Numbered from the stretch's first letter, positions 16,898 through 26,045 are shown. The stretch is 64,000 bases of DNA from Aminipila terrae (GCF_010120715.1 NZ_CP047591.1:2604001-2668000), one strand, 5' to 3'. The notes: generated from the letters alone by a model not told the origin. A program made the numbers and translations.

Positions 16898-17308
16898 ATG
16901 ATAAAACAGGTAATAAAGGATGCTTTTTTCTTAAATCAGAAATCAGAACCTGCTACAAAAGCTGATATGCAGGTAGTTCAGGACTTACTCGATACACTAA
17001 ATGCAAATGCGTCAGACTGTGTGGGTATGGCAGCGAACATGATAGGCGTAAGGAAAAGAATCATTGCAGTAAATATGGGGTTTTTAAATGTAACAATGAT
17101 AAATCCAGTAATTGTGAAAAAATCTGGAGAATATGAAACAGAGGAAGGCTGCTTATCCTTAATTGGAGTGAGAAAAACTACCAGATATAGAGATATTGAG
17201 GTGGAGTTTCTAAATTCTAATTGGGAGAAACAATCTAAGAAATATTCTGGATGGATTGCGCAGATTATACAGCATGAAATTGATCATTGTGATGGGATAG
17301 TGATATAA
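16898..17308 (+). CDS. peptide deformylase-like protein with altered motif 1
   Basis: 136 codons, start ATG 16898 after AGAGGAAC. Deformylases remove the formyl group from nascent proteins. Motif 2 is EGCLS (Cys85 as metal ligand) and motif 3 is QHEIDH (His126, Glu127, His130), both intact. Motif 1 reads GMAANMIG (residues 43-50), whereas classical enzymes have G-x-G-x-A-A-P-Q: the Gln that stabilises the transition state is replaced by Met. It is also short (usual length 150-190). This variant subgroup occurs in Clostridia, and its activity is less certain than that of the main Def. It follows the RNA-repair genes after 28 bp and may be part of the same transcript, or it may be independent cargo of the island. 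Confidence 0.75.
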   Translation: MIKQVIKDAFFLNQKSEPATKADMQVVQDLLDTLNANASDCVGMAANMIGVRKRIIAVNMGFLNVTMINPVIVKKSGEYETEEGCLSLIGVRKTTRYRDIEVEFLNSNWEKQSKKYSGWIAQIIQHEIDHCDGIVI

Positions 17309-17619
17309 CGCTTCTTCATTGACAATTTGCTAGATGAAATTTTAGCAGCAGTTATGATTATGCATCCCAATATTTATTTTGAAATCATGTAAGTTACTTG
17401 AAATTTTAATGATTACAAGCTTTTCTGTTGCCTGAAATCTTTTTTGAGAAATATAGCTGTTAATGGGCCTACGGTTGTATTCCAGATTTCTTTTGCTGTC
17501 ATAAAGGCTTCATGAGAAAAGATATTGAAAAAGCCCAGAATGATATTGTAAATGCTTCTTATTTTAATAGATGTAGTATATAATAATGGAAAATAGAAAT
17601 TATTATTTAGGAGGGTTTC
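17309..17619. other. intergenic region with degenerate att flank and protein debris
   Basis: 17387-17424 is an 80%-identical copy of the flank that follows the left tRNA fragment (ACGTAAGTTACTTG...). On the minus strand about 17427-17520 reads HEAFMTAKEIWNTTVGPLT without a gene around it, so it is a coding remnant of unknown origin. A -10-like TATAATA near 17576-17585 may belong to the peroxiredoxin promoter. Confidence 0.35.
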
Positions 17620-18261
17620 ATGAAAATATCACTTAGAGATAAATTCCCTGAATTGCAGGTGGAAACAACTAAAGGACCTATTAATTTGCCTAATGATTAT
17701 AAGGGGAAATGGTTCATATTATTTAGTCATCCAGCAGATTTTACTCCAGTTTGTACTACTGAATTTGTTTCTTTTCAAAAGAAAAAGAAGCAATTTAATG
17801 AATTAGGAGTGGAACTAATTGGTTTGAGTGTGGATAGCTTAGAATCACATTTCAAGTGGATTGAATGGATTAAAGAAAAGATACATGTTCAAATAGAATT
17901 TCCTGTAATAGATGATGAAAACAGAAAAGTTTCTGAAACTCTTGGACTGATTCATCCTAATGAAGATGATACTGCTGCAGTAAGAGCAGTAATAATAGTT
18001 GATCATAATGGCAAGGTAAGGACTATGCTTGAATACCCTAAAGAAATAGGCAGAAACATTGATGAAATATTGAGAACTGTAAAAGCATTAAAAATGGCAT
18101 CAATTAAAAAAGTTTTTGCTCCAGCAAATTGGCCGTGTAATGAAATCATAGGAGACAAGGTTTTGTTCCACAGAGGAGAAGGGGAAGATCCATCATTAGA
18201 TGAGAAACGCGGAATATATAGTTTATCAAATTGGTTTATATATAAGAATATGGACGAATAG
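17620..18261 (+). CDS. Prx6-type (1-Cys) peroxiredoxin
   Basis: 213 codons, start ATG 17620 after AGGAGGG. It reduces hydrogen peroxide and organic peroxides in the cytoplasm. The catalytic motif PADFTPVCTTE (Cys45 with Thr42 and Pro43) is intact, and the conserved Arg occurs in VRAVIIVD. The C-terminal extension with FAPANWPCNE and the length of about 210 place it in the Prx6 class, close to archaeal and clostridial members with an extra C-terminal Cys. It is a single gene with its own terminator, situated just inside the right tRNA scar, so it may be cargo of the island or a resident gene at its edge. Confidence 0.9.
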   Translation: MKISLRDKFPELQVETTKGPINLPNDYKGKWFILFSHPADFTPVCTTEFVSFQKKKKQFNELGVELIGLSVDSLESHFKWIEWIKEKIHVQIEFPVIDDENRKVSETLGLIHPNEDDTAAVRAVIIVDHNGKVRTMLEYPKEIGRNIDEILRTVKALKMASIKKVFAPANWPCNEIIGDKVLFHRGEGEDPSLDEKRGIYSLSNWFIYKNMDE

Positions 18262-18276
18262 AAATATTATTTGACT

Positions 18277-18311
18277 AAGAACTGAAAGGTAAAACTTTTG
18301 GTTCTTTTTTA
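18277..18311 (+). terminator. terminator of the peroxiredoxin gene
   Basis: The stem AAGAAC...GAAAG / CTTT..GTTCTT is followed by T6, directly after the stop codon. Confidence 0.7.
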
Positions 18312-18358
18312 TAATAGTGGTTTATATCTATAGAAATCAAAAAATATAGTTCCCATAT

Positions 18359-18405
18359 CTCATAAACCCGGAGGCCGTAGGTTCAAGCCCTACTGCCGCA
18401 ACCAC
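18359..18405 (+). other. 3' fragment of initiator tRNA gene (att-like scar, right copy)
   Basis: Same 3' tRNA-fMet segment as at 8183-8229, from CTCATAA to CCGCAACCACG. It has one extra A in the anticodon loop and two substitutions. It also lacks a 5' half. Together the two copies delimit 10.2 kb that contains the RNA-repair cluster. Confidence 0.75.
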
Positions 18406-18540
18406 GAAATAACCTCTGAACTTTAATTAGTTCACTATATTTCATGGCCATATCTTACAAAAGCATTAGTTTTACTGTCAAATCCTTATTTTTTTTCATA
18501 TTATATTATGTTATAGATTTATTATAAGGAGTTTGTATTT

Positions 18541-19493
18541 ATGAAATATTTAATTACAGGTGGAAATGGCTTTATTGGGTCGCACCTTACATTAAGATTG
18601 TTAAGTAAAGGGCACGAAGTTACAGTTTTAGATAATTTCAGAACCAGTCCCCCGATAGATTAGTTAATACTGATGCAAAAGTAATTGAAGGAAGTGTTAC
18701 AGATTTTAAATTAGTAGAAAAATTAGTGCTTGAAAATGACTATATAATTCATCTTGCAGCTATAGTTGGTGTTAGATTAGCTATGGAAAATGGGATAGAA
18801 GGACTAAAAGTAAGCTGTATGGGAACTGAAAATGTACTAAATTGCGTGGCAAAGTACAATAAAAAATTGCTGGCTGCTTCGTCTTCTGCCATATACGGGA
18901 AGATATCTAAGACGCCAGTATCAGAGGACACAGACAGTATAGTAGGTTGCAGCGCAAAATCAAGCTGGCTATATTCCATTGCTAAACTGGCAGAAGAACA
19001 TTTCTGCTTAGCGTATCACCGTGAATTAGGATGTGATGTTAAAGTATGCCGCTTTTTTAATGCAGTTGGCCCAAATCAATCTAAGAGCTATGGCATGGTC
19101 ATGCCTAATTTCATTAGTAACGCACTAAGCCACCGGACTTTACAAATATATGGTGACGGAAATCAGTCCAGGACTTTTGTCTATATTGAAGATCTTTTAG
19201 ATGGAATTGAACTAGTTATTGAAAAGGGAACTACAGGAGAAGTATATAATATTGGAGGAACAGAGGAAATAAAAATAGCAGACCTTGCGAGAAAGATTAT
19301 TGATATTACCGAATCTGGCTCTGATATAGAATTTATCCCATTTGAAAAAGTATTCGGGCCGGACTATGAAGAAACCATGCAGCGGATGCCTGATATAACA
19401 AAGCTAAAGGCACTCGGATACAATCCCCAATATACCCTTGAAAAATCAATCAGTTCTCTTATTAAGCACCTTAAATTAAGGAAGGATATATAA
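18541..19493 (+). CDS. NAD-dependent epimerase/dehydratase (extended SDR), frame interrupted at 18649-18653
   Basis: ATG 18541, preceded by AAGGAG, reads MKYLITGGNGFIGSHLTLRL and then hits TAG at 18661. Adding one C to the C5 run 18649-18653 restores a single frame of 317 residues to 19493. The protein has the Rossmann motif TGGNGFIG (residues 6-13), the SSSAIYG strand, the active-site YSIAK (Tyr-x-x-x-Lys) and the C-terminal region of UDP-sugar epimerases (NIGGTEEIKIADLA). It probably converts a UDP-hexose for glycan synthesis. It is the first gene of a four-gene plus-strand operon with a UDP-sugar dehydrogenase and two glycosyltransferases, 4 bp apart from the next gene. Confidence 0.85.
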
Positions 19494-19497
19494 AAAG

Positions 19498-20778
19498 ATG
19501 GATATCAAGTCAAAAGATTGTAAGGTAGGGATTATAGGACTTGGCTACGTGGGATTACCATTGGCTATACTATGTGCAAAAAAAGGTCTGCAAGTAATTG
19601 GATTTGAAAATAACAAAGAGAAATGCAATCTCTTACTCTCTGGAAAAAGTTATATTACGGATATTGACGATGAGGAAATAATGAGAGTAATTGCAGATCA
19701 TCATCAACTGAATGTAGCTTATAACTATGATCTTATGCCGCAATGCGATATTATTATTATTTGCGTACCAACTCCTTTAGATGAAAACAAAGATCCTGAT
19801 TACTCATTTTTATACAAAGCAATTGATACCATAAAGCATTTTATTAGAAAAGAGCAACTTATTATTGTAGAAAGCACATTAGTTCCCACAACTTCCAGGA
19901 ATATCATATTGCCTATATTAGAAGAAAGCGGACTTAAAGCTGGAAAGGATTTTTTCTTTTCTTTTTCTCCTGAGCGAATTGATCCGGGAAATGAATTTTA
20001 TAAAATAGAAAAAACTCCTAAATTAGTGTCCGGATATTCTAAACTATGTACTGAAAAAGCTTGCCAATTTTACAATGAGATTGGTGTCACTCCTTATCCA
20101 GTTTCATCCCTTGAAGTTGCTGAAATGTCAAAAATCCTTGAGAACACTTACAGAGATGTTAACATTGCACTAATTAATGAAATGGCTCAAATATGCAAGT
20201 TGTATGATATTAATATATGGAATGTTATTGAGGCAGCAGCTTCAAAACCTTTTGGATTTAATGCATTTTATCCTGGCCCAGGAGTAGGAGGACACTGCAT
20301 TCCAAAAGATTGTACTTTCTATACCTGCCTTGCAAGAGAAAAAGATGTTAAAGCCTCATTAGCTGAATGTGCCCGCTGGATTAATGACCAAATGCCAGAC
20401 TATATCGTATCCAGAATAAAAATGCTGCTATCCAATGTTAACAAAAGTATTAAAGATAGTAGTATTTTAATATTAGGGATAACTTATAAAAAAGATGTTA
20501 ATGATGTTCGTGAATCACCATCCATTAAGATAATAAATTTACTTTTAGAGCTTGGGGCAAAAGTATCGTATCATGATCCATTTATTAAAAAACTTAATAC
20601 AGATTATAAACAGCTTAACAGTGTAGTTTTTGAGGATATATGTATAAGTGATGCAGATTGTATTGTTTTATCTGTTGCACACAACTGCTATAAGGATCTT
20701 AATTATCCCGAGGGGAAAATTGTTTTTGACCTGACTAATTCTATACAAAACTTATCGGTAGGGCTGAATAAATTATGA
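19498..20778 (+). CDS. nucleotide sugar dehydrogenase (UDP-glucose/UDP-ManNAc dehydrogenase family)
   Basis: 426 codons, start ATG 19498 after AAGGAAGGATA. It oxidises the C6 alcohol of a UDP-hexose to the acid with two NAD+. The N-terminal Rossmann motif is GIIGLGYVGLPLA (residues 12-24), then the ICVPTPLDENKDPD loop, the central helix (EMSKILENTYRDVNIALINE) and the catalytic Cys in GPGVGGHCIPKDC. The C-terminal domain has ILGITYKKDVNDVRESP. The loop and the length suit the WecC/TuaD-like branch; the exact sugar cannot be fixed from sequence. It works with the upstream epimerase to feed the glycosyltransferases downstream. Confidence 0.9.
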   Translation: MDIKSKDCKVGIIGLGYVGLPLAILCAKKGLQVIGFENNKEKCNLLLSGKSYITDIDDEEIMRVIADHHQLNVAYNYDLMPQCDIIIICVPTPLDENKDPDYSFLYKAIDTIKHFIRKEQLIIVESTLVPTTSRNIILPILEESGLKAGKDFFFSFSPERIDPGNEFYKIEKTPKLVSGYSKLCTEKACQFYNEIGVTPYPVSSLEVAEMSKILENTYRDVNIALINEMAQICKLYDINIWNVIEAAASKPFGFNAFYPGPGVGGHCIPKDCTFYTCLAREKDVKASLAECARWINDQMPDYIVSRIKMLLSNVNKSIKDSSILILGITYKKDVNDVRESPSIKIINLLLELGAKVSYHDPFIKKLNTDYKQLNSVVFEDICISDADCIVLSVAHNCYKDLNYPEGKIVFDLTNSIQNLSVGLNKL

Positions 20779-20799
20779 AATTAGAGGAGTAGATTAAAA

Positions 20800-21522
20800 A
20801 TGGCATATTATAAATGCTATCTAATGCTAGTTGAAATACTGGAACAAATAAAATTTTCACTGAAACATCATAAGCCATATTCATTGGTACGTTTGGGTCA
20901 CGGTGAAATGCATGTTGTGAGTTATAAAATTTGTCCCAATCACAAGATTAACCGCTATTTTGATCATTATCATCAATATGCAGGGATAACAGAGTTAAAT
21001 GATGAAATTGCAGCAAGTATGATTAATGCTTTGAAAAAAGCGGATTTAGTGGGTTTGGGAAATCATACCCCATACAATGAGGAACTACTGAACCAAATTA
21101 TTCAATACTATGGTTTAGAGTTCCCCGCAGTGTGTAATGCCTGGATTTGTGTTGAGATGATTAATTCGCCTGAATTTTTTAATATTCTCAGAGCACATAG
21201 GGTCTTGGTTGTAGGCAGAAGATCGGCAGAGGGTGCAGATAAATTGCGAAAATTAGGAATTACTGTTACAGGAGCCATTGGACATGAGGGATTGGAAGCA
21301 ATGGCTCAAACAATTAAAGAAATCTCATCAATGGAAAATTTTGATATAGCCTTAGTTTCTGCAGGTGTACCAGCAACAATAATGTGTCCTGAAATTGCAG
21401 AAAAGACAGGGAAAGTAATAATCGATTTTGGCCATGCGCTGGACATTTTAATTGAGGGTGAAAACTTTGATCATGAAAAACAGGTTAACGATTTTAATAA
21501 TAAATTAAACAAAGGAGTTTGA
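20800..21522 (+). CDS. GT-D fold glycosyltransferase (DUF1792-like)
   Basis: 240 codons, start ATG 20800 after AGAGGAG. The N-terminal SLVRLGHGEMHVV matches the 'S-x-x-R-x-G-D-G-E' signature of GT-D fold glycosyltransferases, with His in place of the first Asp. The C-terminal DIALVSAGVPATIMCPEIA and VIIDFGHALD are also family features. It probably transfers a sugar to a glycan or protein in the cytoplasm. It lies between the dehydrogenase and a GT2 enzyme, 21 and 3 bp away, so all four are one transcription unit. The His substitution in the motif may affect metal binding, which gives some doubt about the catalytic mechanism. Confidence 0.7.
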   Translation: MAYYKCYLMLVEILEQIKFSLKHHKPYSLVRLGHGEMHVVSYKICPNHKINRYFDHYHQYAGITELNDEIAASMINALKKADLVGLGNHTPYNEELLNQIIQYYGLEFPAVCNAWICVEMINSPEFFNILRAHRVLVVGRRSAEGADKLRKLGITVTGAIGHEGLEAMAQTIKEISSMENFDIALVSAGVPATIMCPEIAEKTGKVIIDFGHALDILIEGENFDHEKQVNDFNNKLNKGV

Positions 21523-21525
21523 AAA

Positions 21526-22332
21526 ATGGATAGTGAAATTACCGTTGTGATACCTTCTTACAATCCTGGGAAATTGTTGATAGATGCGCTAAAAAGTGTT
21601 TATGCTCAAACCTATTCCAATTGGAAATTAATACTCGTTGATGATGCTTCTGATGATAATAGTCTAAAGATGGCAGAAGAATTGTTAAACGATCCTAGGG
21701 TAACAGTAATTAGGAATAATATAAATCTTGGACAGTCAAAAGCTCAGAACAAAGCGTTAGATATAGTGGATACTGAATATTTTGTTCAATTAGACAGCGA
21801 TGACTGGTTCTTACCTTATACGTTAGAAACTCTTTTAAAGGAATTTAAACAGCAACCCAGTGATATCGCTGTAGTCAGTGGAAATATTAAAACTATCATT
21901 GAGACAACAGAATATATGTTAAAGCACCATAATCAAGCGGCTGAACATATACGTAAAGGACGGAATTTTAAAGATCGTTATGATTTTTTGCTTTCTAATA
22001 TGTCAGTATGGCCCAGATGCTACAAAACAAGTGCTGTTCGGGAAGTAGGAGGGTGGCCTACTGATGATCCGTATAAAGGACGTAATATGGAAGATCGGAT
22101 GATACTTTTAAAGTTAATCGAAAAATACCGATTTCACTGGATTGATGAAGTTCTTTATGTTCACAGACGACATGATTATAACAATACAAATAAGCTTGCG
22201 GAATATAACTATATTATAGAATGGTATACTAAAAAAATATTAAAGCAATGGGGTGACGAATATATACCTGTTTTTCAAATCAATGCTTATGGTTGGAAAG
22301 ATATTGTACGGCTTAAACCAAAAACTAGATAA
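21526..22332 (+). CDS. family 2 glycosyltransferase
   Basis: 268 codons, start ATG 21526 after AAAGGAG. GT-A fold: the N-terminal VVIPSYNPGKLLIDALKSV, LILVDDASDDNS and the DxD-type QLDSDDW (residues 84-90) bind the nucleotide-sugar and metal. RNMEDRMILLKLIEKY is the acceptor-side region. No transmembrane helix is seen. Last gene of the four-gene sugar cluster, followed by a weak hairpin (22380-22411). The cluster resembles those that decorate spore coat or surface polysaccharides in Firmicutes, but nothing here fixes the acceptor. Confidence 0.85.
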   Translation: MDSEITVVIPSYNPGKLLIDALKSVYAQTYSNWKLILVDDASDDNSLKMAEELLNDPRVTVIRNNINLGQSKAQNKALDIVDTEYFVQLDSDDWFLPYTLETLLKEFKQQPSDIAVVSGNIKTIIETTEYMLKHHNQAAEHIRKGRNFKDRYDFLLSNMSVWPRCYKTSAVREVGGWPTDDPYKGRNMEDRMILLKLIEKYRFHWIDEVLYVHRRHDYNNTNKLAEYNYIIEWYTKKILKQWGDEYIPVFQINAYGWKDIVRLKPKTR

Positions 22333-22379
22333 TTTTAATAAGTTTAAAGAAGCATTTACAGAAGAATGCCTAAACAAGT

Positions 22380-22411
22380 AAGGCCCTGGGAATAGAACTC
22401 AACAGGGCCTT
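22380..22411 (+). terminator. hairpin after the glycosyltransferase operon
   Basis: The stem AAGGCCCTG / CAGGGCCTT has a 14-base loop. The T-tract after it is poor, so termination is probably partial. Confidence 0.45.
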
Positions 22412-22568
22412 GTGAGTTGATTTGTTTCAGTTGTTAATTAATGACATCTGAATGAATGGAATAATAGACTTACAGAATTTCACATGATATAATATTTTTT
22501 ATACTTTTATAATAACTAGGGTTATCCTTAAAAATTTAACTGATAGATACTCTTTAAGGAGGTGTACC

Positions 22569-23306
22569 ATGCTGCAAATCGCCATATGTGATGATCAGCC
22601 ACAGGAGTTGGAAACCATCAACTCATACATAAAAGAATATCTTGCTGCTCATATGTTAGAAGCTGATGTTCGCCTGTTTTCCCACCCTGACGAACTACTT
22701 TCTGCCATGGAAGGTGAGAATTTTCATCTTTATATACTTGATATTGTCATGCCTATGATAAGCGGATTGGAACTTGGCAAAGAAATTCGCCGCTTTGACC
22801 ATGAGACGCAAATCATTTACGCCACCACTGAGCCGCAATTTGCTTTGCAGGCATATGCTGCAAGTCCTATCAATTATTTGACTAAACCCATAAACAAAAA
22901 GCAGCTGTTTGATACGCTGGACTTGGCCATCTCCAAAGCAGACCTTACTCAGGAGCAGACATTTACCTTTAAAACTGCAGATAGCCTGAGGGTAATCAAA
23001 CTGTTGGATATCGTCTGCTGTGAATATCGTAGCCATGCTGTCATTTTCAGTTTTACAGATGGACAGGAAGTGATTAGCCGTACCATTCGGGAGAGTTTTT
23101 CTGAATATTGTGCAGCAATCTTGAAGGACAGGCATTTTTTGCAATGTCACGCCTCCTTTCTGGTCAATATGCGACGAGTAGAACGTTTTAGTAAGGACAG
23201 CTTTACATTGTCTGGGGGAAAGATAGTCCCCATTGCAGAAAAGCAGTATCCAGCGGTGAGAGATACATATATGGATTACCTGATGTCAAAGGGGGGGAAC
23301 AGATGA
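22569..23306 (+). CDS. LytTR-family response regulator (AgrA-like)
   Basis: 245 codons, start ATG 22569 after AAGGAGGTG. The receiver domain (residues 1-120) shows ICDDQ, the phosphorylated Asp in LYILDIVMP (about residue 59) and the Lys in NYLTKPI. The C-terminal LytTR DNA-binding domain (residues 135-240) has RVIKLLDIVCCEYRSHAV and FLQCHASFLVNMRRVERF. Such regulators bind paired direct repeats and control peptide-sensing, bacteriocin or virulence genes. The stop codon overlaps the kinase start (ATGA), so the pair is translationally coupled. No AgrB/AgrD-like genes are adjacent. Confidence 0.9.
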   Translation: MLQIAICDDQPQELETINSYIKEYLAAHMLEADVRLFSHPDELLSAMEGENFHLYILDIVMPMISGLELGKEIRRFDHETQIIYATTEPQFALQAYAASPINYLTKPINKKQLFDTLDLAISKADLTQEQTFTFKTADSLRVIKLLDIVCCEYRSHAVIFSFTDGQEVISRTIRESFSEYCAAILKDRHFLQCHASFLVNMRRVERFSKDSFTLSGGKIVPIAEKQYPAVRDTYMDYLMSKGGNR

Positions 23307-24589
23307 GCCAGTTTCTTCCTGATTTCTTACGGGCCGCAGTTTCTACCACTGCAAATGTTCTACTGATGATGACTCTTTTGCAGCCAAAATATTCTAAAAA
23401 AATAACATTGCTGACCATGCTTGGCATTCTTGCTGCTGATTTGGGCACGGCAGTTTACTGCTATCTTAGTGGGAACCTGACATTGCTTTCTAAACTTGAC
23501 ATTATTTTATTTGCTGTACTGTGTTTTGCGGTGCGGCCACTGTTCAAAGATACCTTCATGCAATGGCTGTTTTCCTATCTCACTGTTCAAAACATTAGTG
23601 ATATGGTGATTATTCTCAGTTTTATTGGTTCAAGGCACTTGCCATACCCTGTCTATGCCAATTCGGTCCTGCGAATAATCCTGTTTGGTGCTTTTCTGCT
23701 AATTTTATCACGTTATGTGAGACCACTGTATCGGCAGGCGGTGGAGCATTGGACGGCATATTTTGCCGTGGCTGTGGGGATTTATATTACCTTTAATTAT
23801 TACGTTTTGTCTTCCGACGATATTGTTGCTACCCTGACGGAACAGGCCTTTCCGCTGCTCCTGGTGATTTTCATCGGACTCGCCGCCTATGGCTCCATTT
23901 TTCTCTCCCTAAAAAATCTTCAGCGAGAGTTTTGGATAAAAGAGGAAAACCAGAAAATGTTATCAGAACGAGAATATTTGCATCTGGCTGCCGATAACAT
24001 GACGAAACAGCTTGAACTGATGGAGGAGGTTTCGGGGCAGAACAGCCGTGCTGCTCATGACCGCCGCCATTTTAACAATATGCTGCTGGGGCTTTTGGAA
24101 CAGGGGGAAATCAGCCAGGCCGCTGCGCTTTTAAAAAAGCAAAATCAAGTCGTTCCCCAAATAAGCAAGGTATACTGTGAAAATCCAGCTGTTAATGCCG
24201 CTGTATGTCATTATGCTGCACTTGCAGAGCAATCGGGCGTTGATACAGCAATTGAGCTGGACATTCCCAGCGAACTGACTGTGGATTCTCTGGAGCTTTC
24301 CATGGCAGTTTCAAACCTGATGGAGAATGCCATTCAAGCTTGTGGAAAGCTGGCCTCAAATTCTGAGCCATATCTCCGGTTTACCTGTCGTAATGTTGGG
24401 CGGCTGCTCCTGGAAATTGAAAATCCCTGCGCTGAAAATACCACACTTGATGAAAACGGCTATCCCATTGCTCATGAAGATGGACATGGTGTGGGAAGTA
24501 AGAGCGTTATCACCTTTGCAAAGAAGTATGATGGTGAGTTGATATACCACATGGAATGCGGCGTTTTTCGGGTGCGCCTGTTAGTGTAA
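23303..24589 (+). CDS. GHKL sensor histidine kinase (AgrC-like)
   Basis: 428 codons, start ATG 23303 overlapping the regulator stop, with a G7 tract (AAGGGGGGG) about 6 bp upstream. The N-terminal half (residues 10-200) has about six hydrophobic segments. A coiled region with HDRRHFNNMLLGLLEQG carries the phospho-acceptor His. The GHKL ATPase domain has MAVSNLMENAIQACG (N box) and GHGVGSKS (G box). It senses an external signal, probably a peptide, and phosphorylates the LytTR regulator upstream. The G+C content of this pair is visibly higher than that of the surrounding genes, which suggests a separate origin. A strong terminator follows. Confidence 0.88.
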   Translation: MSQFLPDFLRAAVSTTANVLLMMTLLQPKYSKKITLLTMLGILAADLGTAVYCYLSGNLTLLSKLDIILFAVLCFAVRPLFKDTFMQWLFSYLTVQNISDMVIILSFIGSRHLPYPVYANSVLRIILFGAFLLILSRYVRPLYRQAVEHWTAYFAVAVGIYITFNYYVLSSDDIVATLTEQAFPLLLVIFIGLAAYGSIFLSLKNLQREFWIKEENQKMLSEREYLHLAADNMTKQLELMEEVSGQNSRAAHDRRHFNNMLLGLLEQGEISQAAALLKKQNQVVPQISKVYCENPAVNAAVCHYAALAEQSGVDTAIELDIPSELTVDSLELSMAVSNLMENAIQACGKLASNSEPYLRFTCRNVGRLLLEIENPCAENTTLDENGYPIAHEDGHGVGSKSVITFAKKYDGELIYHMECGVFRVRLLV

Positions 24590-24649
24590 CAAAATAAGAA
24601 ATTTCATTTGTCAATAGAAAATTTAAACGAAAATAAAGTTTTTAAGTGT

Positions 24650-24690
24650 AAAAATGAGTCTTTTAAGTGTAAAGACTCATTTTTTCTTTT
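24650..24690 (+). terminator. terminator after the two-component system
   Basis: The stem AAAATGAGTCTTT / AAAGACTCATTTT is followed by a T-rich tract. The stem arms are flanked by two copies of TTTTTAAGTGTAAA. Confidence 0.8.
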
Positions 24691-24767
24691 TTGTGTGCTA
24701 TTGTTTTGACAGAAAATAGTAAATAAAAATGTTTTTTAAGATTACTTTCTTATTTCGCAGGTGATGC

Positions 24768-25942
24768 TTGCATAAGAATGTACTTTTAATGGATGGTATG
24801 AATATGAAAAATTATGGGTTAAATAAAAAACAACTGGATTTTCTACTGTTGATAGTAGCAGCAATTGCAGCTTTTATTGCCTTTGGCATCATTTTGTACA
24901 AAAGTTATATGCAGTTAAGTTTCTATCTTCTATCAATAGCTTTTTTTGTGCTTATTATTATTAAAATATTTAAGTCTATGAACAATTCAATCATACAACT
25001 CAGATTAAATGAGGAAAGATACAAGGTTACTTTGCAACATGTAAACAATGTACTTTTTGATAATATATTAGAAGCTAATATAACAAAGGATTGTTTAATT
25101 GGGGATAATGCAAAGGAACTAACAATGTTATTAGGTATACCAGAGAATTCATCCTATTCAGATACAATTCTGGCTATTTCAGAACAATTAGTTAAAGAGG
25201 AATTTTCACAGGAATATAAAGAAGTGTTGTCTGTTTCAAATATTTTAAATACTTTAAAAAATAAAGCCCATATATTGGAATACGAATGTATTGAACGATC
25301 AGATGGTGTGAATTATGCATGGATTCGTATACATTATTGTATTTACTATTCGGATGCAGCTAATTCAGTATGCATTATTTCATATGTCAAAAATATTGAG
25401 GAAGAAAAAAGAACATTTAATATATTGCTTGAAAAGGCCAATACGGATTCTCTTACTGGGTTATATAATAAAGCCTCTACCGGTGAATCTATAACAAATT
25501 TATTAGAAGAATATCCAGAAGGTGGACATGCAATGATGATGATAGATATTGATGATTTTAAAAGAATCAATGATACCTATGGGCATGATTTTGGAGATAA
25601 AGTAATCCTTAGCATAGCAGAACAGATGAAAAAGTTTTTAAGAATACCGATATTATTGGAAGAATTGGCGGAGATGAATTTTTAATATATATGACAGGAA
25701 TTTCTGATATGGCAAAGGCAGTTGAAAGATTTGCAGCCCTTAATGAAAGTGTATCCCTATTTTGCTCAAATCATTTTGAAGAAAATTTTAAAATTTCTTT
25801 AAGTGGAGGTATAGTAATGATATATGGAACACATGAATTTTATGAATTATATCATTATGCCGATATGGCGCTATATTGTGCAAAAAAAAATGGTAAAAAT
25901 CAATATTATATATATAATTACTATAAAAATGAGATGAAATAA
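24768..25942 (+). CDS. membrane GGDEF (diguanylate cyclase) protein, frame interrupted at 25635-25639
   Basis: Frames 24768-25685 and 25691-25942 join if one T is added to the T5 run 25635-25639. The joined frame then reads RIGGDEFLIYMTG, restoring the intact catalytic GGDEF. The start is uncertain: TTG 24768 is possible, but ATG 24804 has a GGATGG site and leads straight into the first helix. Two hydrophobic segments (about residues 8-30 and 38-54 from ATG 24804) anchor it in the membrane. A PAS-like region of about 150 residues follows, then the GGDEF domain with DSLTGLYNK and MIDIDDFKRINDTYGHDFGD. It would make c-di-GMP from GTP in response to a signal. No inhibitory RxxD site was identified. 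Confidence 0.8.
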
Positions 25943-25960
25943 ATCCAAAATTGTAGGTTC

Positions 25961-26001
25961 AAAAATACCAGAGAAGCTTTTATGCTTTCTGGTATTTTTT
26001 A
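25961..26001. terminator. bidirectional terminator between convergent genes
   Basis: The stem AAATACCAGA.GAAGC / GCTTTCTGGTATTT, with loop TTTTAT, has A-rich and T-rich flanks. It serves the GGDEF gene on plus and the chemotaxis gene on minus. Confidence 0.75.
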
Positions 26002-26045
26002 TTTACACCTTAAATTTGCAGAATTACATCTAAGTAATTAATTAC

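Noticed and set aside
1..18540. CRISPR array or cas genes in the defence-like region
   Set aside because: I looked for regularly spaced repeats and cas-type motifs and saw none; the only repeats are the 50-bp pair, the tRNA scars and short palindromes.
1..18540. An integrase or transposase gene for the island
   Set aside because: No tyrosine or serine recombinase motif was found in any frame; only short remnants (8313-8498 and the minus-strand reading of the 50-bp repeat) might derive from one.
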